The notes below the pieces were generated by a model, which was given only the letters and a program-made list of their open reading frames with translations, had not been told where the DNA came from and did not search any database. The position numbers and the translations under genes are program-made. Source: Lepisosteus oculatus (Eukaryota > Chordata > Actinopteri > Semionotiformes > Lepisosteidae). Taken from it: 64,000 bases of DNA. Every line of letters begins with the position of its first letter. The first letter of the stretch is position 1. The stretch covers positions 16,225,501 to 16,289,500 of the forward strand of contig NC_090700.1 of the NCBI RefSeq assembly GCF_040954835.1, in the 5' to 3' direction. Shown here piece by piece: positions 51,401 through 61,772 of the stretch.

Positions 51401-54400
51401 GTCGGTAAAAATTCATCTTTCGGCAATTTGTCAGGCTTTTGAGGCACCACAAAGTGATTTTGATCATTGCGGCATTCATCCTATTAAAAAAAACGAATTT
51501 GAGTTAGCACCAAGGTCAAACACATTCTGCCATGTAATAGATTGACCGTTGACGCAAAAAAAAAAGTTAGGGGAAAGGGCAAGGAATTACGGAAGCATAC
51601 TGCTGAATAAAAAAATGTACACACAAAAATATTTCACGTGTAATAATGAGAAAATTATCTTTTGTTATCATGAAGCATAATTCATTACACGGTACGCTTG
51701 TTCTTGTTTAACGATAAGTGTGAGTATCCTCACAGTTATGCTGAGTGTACGTTCACTTTAGGAACAAATTACTGTATTACATTTCATTGTGGTTAAACCC
51801 CACTGGAAAGTAAGCCCATGTACATTCTGCAACATTGCACACTGTAACAAATACTAAATCCAAACTGCTAGGTGAGCTATTGGTAGCTTCTAGATGCTGT
51901 CATTGCACAAAGTAATAGGTTGTTCGTACACTCAAACGATCAAGGATCTCCTCACCCTAAATGGGCTAAATTGCCTTAACCACTCTTTTGATGGTGCTTT
52001 AGACTTTTATTTATCTACAGCAAAAGACAGGATACATATTAGGATCCTACTGTTGTAAAAGAAACATTGTCCACAACCACACTCGCTCACCTTGAATTTC
52101 CCGTCTGAGGTGAAAATGCTAACCCATCTGTTGTCATAATCAGCCACAATGATGTCACCATTCATATCCACGGTCACACCAGTAGGGCGCTGGAGCTGCC
52201 CGGGTGAGCGACCTCTGACCCCAAACCTCAGTTTAAACTGCCCATCGTTTGAGAACACCTTGGTAGGAGGACAGGGGAAAAAGAGTGATGCTTTCTCAAA
52301 CTCCTGACGGGCCAATAAATCATGAGGAGGTAAAATATCAGCAAAAGGGGAAGGCCAATGTTCTTAACGTGATACAAACATTTAAGATTTCTTCCAATAA
52401 TTATACGTCAGTAAAATTAAAATGTGCATAACAAAAAACACTTTCAGTGTGCTTATTATTTTAGCAATTATTTATCAAAGAAAGTATAAATGAGTTAATA
52501 AAAGAGTCTGGCACATATCTTGCTTGTATCCTTACAGGTATAAAATCAGTGCAAATGAGAAAAAAACAACGAAAGAGCTAAGAATAGAAAGGATACGAGT
52601 AGTCTATACTAAGCAACGTGCGTACTTTTAAACAAGTAGCTGAGTTTCAAGTACTGTAGTAGTGTGTAAGTGTAACATTAGGAAAAGAATATACCAATGA
52701 GTGTAAAGGCTAAGGTCCTGAGAAAAATAAATATGCATTGAAAGCTCACCTGAATGCACTGATTGTTGCTATCTGCCACCACAATGCGCCCATTGCTGGA
52801 GGCAGAGATCCCCTGAAGATTAGTGAACTCTCCCTTCTCCCGGCCTCGGGTCCCTGCCATACAAACACACAGAAGGGTTCTTAAAGGTAATGATAAGTGT
52901 GTGGAACAATGTAACTTTTAAAACAATAAACATGAAATAATCACTTCAGAAAAAAAGTAAGAAAGTATCCACTTTCTGCTTATTCAGTAGCTTAACCTCC
53001 TGACAAACAGATGAATGATAACTACTGTAAAGCCTCAGTTGGTACCACTGATAATGCAGCTTTAGAGAACCTATTAAAATTAGTTTTCAAAGCAAAATCA
53101 TTTAAGAAGGATTTAATTAGAAGGTATTCCACTGTTTTGTGCTTGGTATTCCTTGAGGTTTTACAAGGTACACTAACACAGAAGGAAAGTACTGTACACT
53201 CCTGAGACTACTTCAACAAGACAATAACTCCTGCAAGTCTTTCCTTGAGTCTGGTCAGATTCAGAGTCTCAACTCACCAACGCGGTAGATCATTTCGTCC
53301 TCGATGGGGTTCTCCTTCTTCTTGCCTGTACTGTACATGCTGGAGGGTCGGCGCACTGCCTTCTGCCGCACATGCCCTCCACCGCCACTGGGAGACTTCA
53401 CCCGCCGCTTGACGTCGTCAGGTGATTGGGGTACGTCGGACGGCTTGACCGCACGCAGGCGGAAGGGGCTGCCCCGCACCGGCTGGTCGTACAGTGTGAG
53501 GGAGAAGGAGAACTCTCCCTCAGAACGGAGGGTGTAGCCCACTTCATACGTGCCATTCTTGTTGTCCGTCACCTCGGCCTCGGTGTAGCTCCCATCCGGG
53601 GCGATGATCTCAGCACGCAGGATGGCATTCCCCGTCTTCACCAGCTCCCCCTCCTTGTCCTTGGTTGTCACGGTGACAGTGGTGTGCTGCCCCACAAGGG
53701 CGTGCCGGAGCCCCTCACCCGTGGCCACGCTGGTGTGGCCCACGGCGCTCGTGGTCAGAAGCACTCCTAGGTTCTGGATGGAGCGTCGCAGCCCCTCAGT
53801 CTCCACCAGACAGTCCAGGTGAGCGTTCTCGTGCGGGTGCTCGGGGAAGTCATGCCTGGCCAGGGCACTGACCCGTTCACTCATCTGCTTGCGAACCAGG
53901 AGCACCTCAGTAGCGCTGCCATGGCTCAGGGCCTGCTCTGTGAAGCTGCAGCTGCTCTGGATGTGCTCTTTGCCCTGCAGTAGAGAGGCCAGCTGCGCCT
54001 GCAGCACCTGAGGAAGGAGGTGAGGAGAGCAGAGAGTAAGTTAAAAACCTTAACTTACACCTTACAACCGGACTAGTGGACAAGTGTATTAGAACTAACA
54101 TTTTTAACAGTTTTATTCCAAAAATATTTTCATTTATAAAATGACTGATATGATCTGGTTTCAGACCTAAAAGCTTTCTTTGTCAATGTAAATGGGGATA
54201 TGATGTTCTGGGAAGGTGACATTTTGCCCAATCAGCTTATTTTCCAGATAGGACATCAATGAGGGGAAAAAAAAACTACAAAACTGTACACTTGTTGGTG
54301 CCATCTGTTTTAGCAGATGACCACATTTTATAAAACAAAAAAATACATTAATTTCATATTTAATGCATTTTAACATTCCTGACTACATGCTCCTTCCAAT

Positions 54401-57400
54401 CTATGTTCAAAACGTTTCACATTGAAATCAGCAACAATTTTCAAAACATAAAAGAATTTGCTGGGCTTGACAGATTTCTAGGATTTCCATTTACAGTGAT
54501 AAGATTCCACAATCATAAGAAAAAAAATATACCAGCAATGGAGTGTTGAATACACAGAGTGGCTTAAATCGCAGTCATACACTTCAATTCATAACTGCAT
54601 ACTGAAGTGCTGAGAGGTGAGCAGGTGTTATATGTCAGTGACGCATGTCTTAACATAGTTACCACAGGTGCACACGGTCAATAAAACATTGACAGGCTCA
54701 TAACAGTAATTATGATTGTGATATAAAGAGACACTTTAGAGATACAAGATACACTTAGAGTTGTGAAAAACAGGATGGCCCTAGGGAAGACTGAGCATAA
54801 AGTGAAAAAGGAAAAGGTTGACCTTCTGCTTGGCACTGCAGATACTCTCTAGGTCTGTGATGAGGGCGTTCTTGCGGAGGTGCAGTGCTCTCTCCAGCTC
54901 TTCAAAGGTGCTGCTGATTTCGCTCACCGCTTCGTTCTTGCGCTCGGTCAGCTGCTTTGAGATCTCATTCACCAGCTCGATGGCCGCTGTCAGCTGGGGG
55001 AGCCTGAGGGGAGGAAGGAAGGAAGGGTGTGAGCCAGGTACCTCTGGGGTGGCTGGCTTTCAGTAAAATCCAAATGCTAGTTTCAAACCAGAATGCATTT
55101 CTTAAAGCAACGTATCCCACTAAGCCAACATAATACCTAAACCAATCATTGTGTCACCCCCTCTCGCTTCCTTCAGCCAGCAATGGCCTTAAAAAGAAGC
55201 CAATTCCAGTAACAATACAGACAAATTCCATTAAAAAAAGTGTAGCAAAAACTCTCTCAGCGGAAATTCTGCAACAGCTCAGTTTTGCTTAGCAATTCAT
55301 AACGCATGCTTGGGATTTCAACCTGCTGCTGGCAAGTTCAGTACAGCACCTGTTCCGAATGGCATCCAGTTGGTTCTTCAGTGCTGCCTTGTGCTGCTCT
55401 AGAACATCGCGCAGAGGAACAGTCACGTGCTCCCTGTGCTCCCCCTCCGTGCATTCCAGGCACATTGCAGTCTCACATGACTCGCAGTAGAACTCCATAA
55501 CCTGAGAGGCAAACCAGAGAGCCACGCCAAGTCATGCTACACCTCGAGCGGCTTCTTTTTTTACTTTTAATAGAAAGACAAGAGTCCTATTTATTTCCCA
55601 CAATCTTAAATCATAATACGTGGGCTCCTGAGTTACATGTTGCTCCCTGAAGAGCCATTTGCTTCTTTGTGCTGCTAGAGCACATTAATTCCCTTTTGTA
55701 GTCAGAGCTGTTCAGCAATAACGTCAACTGTGCAGGGCACATTTTTCAAGTTGTTTCCATATACAAAGATCTAGTGGTGCAGACATACTGGTGAAATATT
55801 GTTCTTAATCCTCTCACAGAGGACAGGGATTTATTCTGTCAAGATATACACAGAAAAGCTTGTCACCAGGTTTTGGTTTGGTCATTATATTTTCTCACCT
55901 GTATGCTGTTGTAATCAGGCATTAAGATTTCCTTATGTACTCTTTTCCTAAAGCAAATGTGTTTTTTAGCGTCAGATTATTCTTAGCTGATGTCTTGCAT
56001 GTTTTTACCCCCCAGGCCTTCACACAACTTTGTTTTACAATTTGGTATGAAACAATAACAACATCACAAAATCCAGAACCTCCATTTGTTTTGGGTGAGG
56101 CAGTCCCAGAAAAAGAAAACAAGTGAAAATTAAGATTTTAAGTAACATTAGACAAAAAAGAGGCCCTACAATACTGCAACCTTAGCTGAATTTCTGTTTC
56201 AGGCCTATGCTTGGCATTGCACGTCTCTGTGCTTTGACTCTCTTTGAAAAGGTCTATATCCTAGTGTCCCCTCTATCCAACCCTTGTCCCTACCCCCAGA
56301 GGCAGTGGGGTACCTTGCCCTCGTGGTTGGGGCAGGACAGGGGTTTGCCAGCTGCTGCAGCGCTGACAGACTCCAGCACGCTGCAGGCCTCAGGCCTGGC
56401 ACACTCTGGGTCTCGCTGCAGGACCTCCATCAGGTTGGTGATGAAAAAGTTGTTCTGCAAGGCAGCGACCCCCTTCTCAGGCAGGATGGAAGTCTGTCGG
56501 CACACTGGGCAGGACAGAGTCAGGGACTGGGGCGGGATGTAGTTCTGAAGACACCTGCAGAGACCAGCAAGAAAGAGACAAGGGACCTTGAGTACAATAT
56601 GCAGCATTCATTTGCTCGTAAGACTCCACAGAGAATTTTAATGTAGTGTCTACAGAAGTCTTTGTTACTGTATATTACTACAAATATACAGTATATTTCC
56701 TGTATATCACTTTTTCGTTTGTCATAACATTTGATTCTTCAAACATCATTTCCAAATTTGTGCTCAACAGTTTTGTTACAGGATCTTTCTACCAACAAAA
56801 GCTGTGGCATACACATTTTGCTGTGAATTTTAGTTCCCAAATACTGATGATACAAATATTTTGGCTTGTGTGCCTAGACTCGCATAACATTGGTTCGAAT
56901 ATTTTACTATATATCACTACCTATTATTTTTATTGCAGCTACATGGAATAAATACAGACAAAAATCATAGCCCCGCACTGTTAAATTATTTATCATTTAC
57001 AGGTAAACTATAATAGAGGTAGAAAATAAAAAAACATCCAAGAGATATCAAATATTTAGATATACAGTGGTTTACAGCGTGAATTATGTGTTAATATAAC
57101 GATCTCAAAAGAGACAGTCTTTGAATAGCACAATGCGTGTCTGAGGATTCTTGTCTGTGGATGAATCAGAGCAGTTGAAATGGCTGGAGGCTTCAAATCT
57201 TATTGTATTATGAACAATGCATTCACCATGCTCTAAATAGTTTACTGATAACTTCATAGTATAGCAAGAAGTAGTATGTCATGCAGTATCAAAGTTAAGA
57301 GAATAGCAACCCTTTCTCTATGACTGTGCAGTGAACCAAATTGCATGAATACAGAAACATGCCTTTCATATAACCTTTTAATACAAGAATATGAGATCTC

Positions 57401-58020
57401 TGTGAGCAGTGTAATTTAATGATTTCCAGTCACAATTAACTGTATATAACAAGTATGCCCATTTCTAAAGTCGCCTCCTTTAAAAAACAAATTTTGTTTT
57501 TTATAAAATGTCAAATTTGAAGGTCAAAATCAAATAATTTGTATGCAGAAAGATGGGTTCCATCATTGGAAATTTTAGGAAGCAGCGTAAGACAAATCCA
57601 CAACTTCCAACGCACTTCTTTTAAAAAAAATCAAGGACAACTTTTATATGGCTCATTTTAACAAAGTTCATTTTTACAATTCCACCTGCCCTTAAAAGCT
57701 TTAGGACAAGAAAAAGGAAAGAGCAGCACTGACCAGCATGAAAAATTCTCTCTGATTTGATGATATTTCAAGACCAATCCTGAGTTCTTGGATAGGTGCA
57801 GAGATCCAAACTACACATGGCCCATTACTGCTGTTGACAGATATACAGTATGACAGAAGTGTTTTTCTATTGGGTGACTCACTTACCTTTCGCAGAAGGT
57901 ATGCAGGCAGGGCAGGACTTTGGGATTGTGATAGTGGTCCAGACAGATGCTACACACCAGGAACTGCTTGTCTATTTGCCGGACAACAGGGCTGCTGCTG
58001 TTAGACTCGCGCTTCGCCAT
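45449..58020 (-). CDS. trim3: TRIM3 E3 ubiquitin ligase, complete, 11 coding exons
   Basis: TRIM3 is a RING-type E3 ligase of the TRIM-NHL class, known in mammals as brain-enriched and associated with endosomal and cytoskeletal transport and synaptic protein turnover. Exons (reverse strand, 5' to 3'): 58020-57887, 56554-56314, 55501-55350, 55003-54823, 54007-53278, 52853-52750, 52258-52091, 51384-51216, 47472-47402, 46934-46794, 45601-45449, giving 747 codons (human 744). Domains: RING C23-C63; B-box zinc ligands 119-150; coiled coil about 155-255; filamin repeat about 330-430; six NHL repeats about 480-747, ending VYRYLQ. TRIM3 rather than TRIM2 is indicated by the MAKRE start, [27 protein letters not shown] and [13 protein letters not shown]. 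The start at 58020 has a strong ACCATGG context; an in-frame ATG four codons upstream follows directly after a stop. Confidence 0.95.
46001..46351 (+). repeat. SINE with L2-like tail, copy D
   Basis: In TRIM3 intron 10, opposite to the gene. The best-preserved copy here: ggtggagcagtggttagcat head, gagttcaatacc B-box-like, tggagtttgaatgttctccc, gtgtgggtttcctccagg, a GT-rich stretch near 46199-46225, and the end gaaatggacagatggataat. Confidence 0.85.
47105..47345 (-). mobile_element. tRNA-derived SINE, family 2, copy 2
   Basis: In TRIM3 intron 9, in TRIM3 orientation. Its reverse complement matches 30773-31063: cactgtggctaaggatctg, tataaatggctgaccctgtg, gaccccaagcttctct and the same tail. The B box is damaged (ccggataaaatccc). 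Confidence 0.82.
47684..47905. repeat. Local duplicated block, unit 1
   Basis: In TRIM3 intron 8. It shares a long near-identical run with 48886-49075 (cttctcttaaattaaataat through ggtgatctgcagatc), then a shared agctgcaagtagcattttt end. Unit 1 has about 40 extra bases after the gatc. Confidence 0.85.
48886..49075. repeat. Local duplicated block, unit 2
   Basis: Direct repeat of 47684-47905 at about 1.2 kb distance in the same intron. It differs by scattered substitutions and one deletion. Confidence 0.85.
49090..50260. repeat. Possible degraded DNA-transposon-like insertion
   Basis: In TRIM3 intron 8. It opens with attggtcaaaacattaggac, a start resembling common fish 'aaaacattaggacc' repeat families. 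The region is less AT-rich than its surroundings and has no open frame. Class and limits are uncertain. Confidence 0.3.
56555..57886 (-). other. TRIM3 intron 1 (between coding exons 1 and 2)
   Basis: About 1.3 kb of AT-rich sequence without a recognisable element. The other mid-sized TRIM3 introns (56313-55502, 54822-54008, 52090-51385) also hold nothing I can name. Confidence 0.45.
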
Positions 58021-58070
58021 GGTAACCGACATTCAAGGAGGGCGCCACAGGGAAAGGCAGCAGTTAACCT
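58021..58070 (-). promoter_or_regulatory. trim3: TRIM3 5' leader with splice acceptor and upstream in-frame ATG
   Basis: Upstream of the start, the reverse strand has cctcacag|gttaac, a plausible acceptor placing the exon start near 58068. This implies one or more non-coding 5' exons further upstream (above 58.1 kb). An ATG at 58032-58030, in frame, would add four residues (MSVT) and is preceded immediately by TGA. Confidence 0.5.
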
Positions 58071-59029
58071 GTGAGGTAGGCCACACAGACAAATCACTTC
58101 AGGGAAACTACAATTAAGAAACCAAAATCCATATTTTTACAAAAAGAACTGCGATTTCCCAGTACGTGATCCAAGTACCGTACAACTAGCAAAATTGCTC
58201 ACTGGAGGGGTATATTTAGAAATCAGCTTCATTACATGATGGTAATTTAATCATATCTCAAAGCCATTTTTTCCTTGGGCTGGAAAAGCAAAAAAAAAGC
58301 CCCGTGCTTGTTCTGTTTTTGATTTGTAAATTGGTTTTTATTTTATTTCTTCTAGACAAGTCTGATCATGGTTGCATTCACCATTGTCTTTATTTTCCAA
58401 AGCTGTGATTTACTCAAGCTCACAAAACAAATGTTAATAGCTTTCATAACATATACTGTACTTATATACAAAGGATGAATTATTTAATTGTCATGTTTTT
58501 GCTTATAATGCTTCATTTAAGTTAAGCAAAATGAACTTTAATACCAGAAACATACAATCATTGGTGGACAAGCTGACATATCTTTCATGGGCAAGGACAT
58601 TTTAGAGCATTTATGGTTTTTTATATGTGTTCCTGAATAGCCAAGATGCTTTCTGATTTCTGAATGGAGTACTGAGAAGATCTTTTCTTCAGAAAACATC
58701 TTCATTTCTTGGCTCACAGCTACAAACCCTACGACTGCACACAGGGGAGAAGGAGGAAGTAATAAAGAGTCCTCCCACTCACCTACCTTCAAACAACTTA
58801 TCTTTTAGGTAATACAACTGTAGAGCAGATGTTCTGCACCAATTGAACAACAGGCACATAGCTCGCCAACAGAACCTCATGCCTGCAAGGTTTTGGAAGG
58901 TCCAACCTTCCTGCTTGGGGAATTGTGGTCACAGTTGGCCAATGACACGACTCAGACTTTGAATCCATGATCACAATGCTCAGGCAAGCGCCATTACTAA
59001 TTGGACCTTTCTTTCAACCTGGAAAGGGT

Positions 59030-59290
59030 TGTGACATCCTCAGGCCCTAGGGTGCAAGGCAGGGTTAAACCCCGAACAGGATGACTGTCCATTCCAAATC
59101 ACACCCACATATGCACACCAATAGATACACCAACAAATCTAGCCAGCATGTCTATGGGAGGTGGGAGGATACCAGAGTCCCTGGTGAAAGCCAACACATG
59201 CCTGGAAAGACCTTGCAAACTCCACACAGAAGGCAGCAAGGGCCACAATCAAGTTCATGATCCAAGAACTTTGAGACACCAACTCTGAAC
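59030..59290 (-). repeat. SINE with L2-like tail, copy E (reverse)
   Basis: The reverse complement shows ctgtgtggagtttgcaaggt, gcatgtgttggctttcacca and later gtcatcctgttcggggttta. Diverged, but with the same order of blocks as copy D. Confidence 0.6.
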
Positions 59291-61689
59291 ACATCATCAA
59301 GTCATGGTGCTGTTATTCATAATTTTCCATAATGGAAACAAATGGATTAAGAAACAAATTACAATGCCAAGCAAGGTTCTTTCAAGCATTGGTGTTTATC
59401 CTGGTAAAGGTCACAGCAGTATACTGTATGTATATCATTAAATAAAAGAACATTTTTAACTGCTTTTAGTACATTTTAATTGAAAAAGGTTTGTGAGAGA
59501 CTTCCGATGACAAAGGAACAAGACTTAAGACCTTAAACCTTGGTGTTGAATGAAATTGCTGCTTGTAACAAATGAATCTGATAAGGCCAAGCATACTAAG
59601 ACATGTTACCCCCCCAGATACACACATGCACATGCACACAGAGCGCTGTATAAATACTGCAGTAAAGTCTTCTTTGAATACTATTTAGCAAGTGATTTTT
59701 ATATTTGGGGATCATTTAAAATCTTCTAAAATTTGTAAGGTATTTTTCACAACTCCCTCAGCATCTGGAAAGCCTGTAACTTTCTACTAAAATGGACAAA
59801 AACCCCACATGAAAAGCTTTAAAATGAAGAAAAATGTACACATGTAGGTGTACTTCAAGCAAAATCAATACATCTAACTCTGAACAAACTACACTGATGT
59901 ACTTCATATCATATATTCTGCTGTTATGTACACAGTAGGTTAAGCTTTAATGTAACATAATTAGATGTTATTATTAGATGTGATGGAGTAGCACTCAGTG
60001 ATAATGAAAGCAGTGTAAATGTATTGCTTCTTGGTAATTCTTAAGTTCAGGAATATTCATAATGGCAAATCCATTATACCAGGGTGTTACGAAAAGAAAA
60101 TGAAAGTGCACTAAATTCAGCCACAATACTCTAGTAATGCTTAATTGCTTTTAATTTTTTACTCTTACAGCCCATTAGCCTTTAATATTTTTGAAACCAC
60201 AATACATTGGATTTTATGTACCACTGCAGTGTATTATACATGTTTTCTGCAGCAGTTGGCCAAGAACAGATTTAATACTTTTCGTATATTTGCACAGCTG
60301 TCACCTTTTCTGCAGATATGCAAACGTCAGATCCAGGATTGTTGGTTATGATGCGTTGACATGATTCAAACAACAGTAAAATGGCAGCATCACATTTTGA
60401 TTAAAAAAAACACTTAAGAAACCCTATTCCAACTATGAACGTTTTGGACCATATAGAAGCGCAGATTCTTTTTCTACCTTCACCACCATGTGATCTGAAT
60501 GACATCTGAACCTTCCAAAGCAGATATTTCATGTGCTGTCATATTCACAAGGGACTTGTAGTAGTCGTTGCACAAGGAATGTTATAAAAACATCAGCAAC
60601 ACTTTGCAAATGTAGACAGAGTTTGTTTTTTTAAATCACTCTCACCGCCTAAACACATTTTCAACAAAGCAAAAACTTTGACAGTTTTAATTTTCCAATT
60701 TGTTCTAAAACATGGAGCAAGGCATTGTTTAATTGTTAGATCATGCACATAACATGACATTGTTCTCTCAATAACTGGGGCACAGATGAAAGAGACTGGC
60801 AAAGCTTTAATTACAACTACAGTAGTGGTGAAATGATAGGCCACACAATTAAATTGGTGATCGCAATGGATTTTCCGGCCTAAATTTTCCACTCCTGTCA
60901 GTTTTGCCATCAGACTGGCAATTATGGTCAGCCTGGAATATTTACAGTACTGTACAGTATGTTGTTTCAGCCAAGACATTCTAAAACCTTTGCAGTACCT
61001 TAAATAACATAACAATTACAATTCTTCAGCACTAATGATGCTGTAATGAGCATTGTTCTTCCAAGGATGCACAAAGGAGCTTGTTAATATATTACTAGGC
61101 AGTCCAGGCCTTTAATAATCTGGCAATTAGCTTGCCTGCAGTGTCAGTGATCCAGTTTAAGTCTTAAACCACAATTTCTTGCTTTTTCCTTCTTTCACTC
61201 ACCCTTAAAGGCCCAGACCGCCTTTCACTTCAACATACCCATTTAATACGTAACCATAGCATTTATCTGACATATATATATATGCTAGTATTGATTTATT
61301 AAATGTCTTACTGAAGACAAACAATTCAATATTTCAATCAATTAATCCACAACTATGTACAGCAATGGAAGCAAAGCACAGGCTCAGCCCTCTGAATCTC
61401 TTCCTATCCCTTTTAAAAAGACCAAATCATGTTTTTATTAGCTACTTATATCAATGCATTGAAAAGTCAGTTTAGTTGGATAGGAACATGCTTTAATAGA
61501 AGGCATTACCAATATATAGGAAAGTACGATATGTTGTTCTGTACACAGGTTTGTTATTTAAAAGCACAAGCTCTTAGTATGTAGTCTGTTTTTTACCTCG
61601 TACTTAATTGAATTTAATGGCTGTTTTATATGATAAAGTGGTGTTGCTGTAAAGCAGTAGAATTAAAGAGGTAAGACTTCCTTATACAG

Positions 61690-61772
61690 TGGAACAAGTA
61701 ATAGGTTTATTCCATGCTGGGAAAAAAAGAAGAAAGAGAAAATGTTTTGGCCATGGAGCCTTCTTCAGGTGT
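61690..61772 (-). repeat. Dispersed repeat, copy 3
   Basis: Matches the reverse complement of 81-158: ggaacaagtaataggtttat, tccatgctgg, aatgttttggccatggagcc, ttcttcagg. Together with copy 2 it defines a ~78-83 bp conserved block. Confidence 0.65.

Noticed and set aside
45449..58020. TRIM gene as TRIM2
   Set aside because: A few segments resemble TRIM2 ([25 protein letters not shown]), but the start, the filamin-NHL linker and NHL blades 4-5 match TRIM3 better.
60593..61015. 140-codon open frame on the reverse strand
   Set aside because: Composition looks random; no splice context or recognised family.
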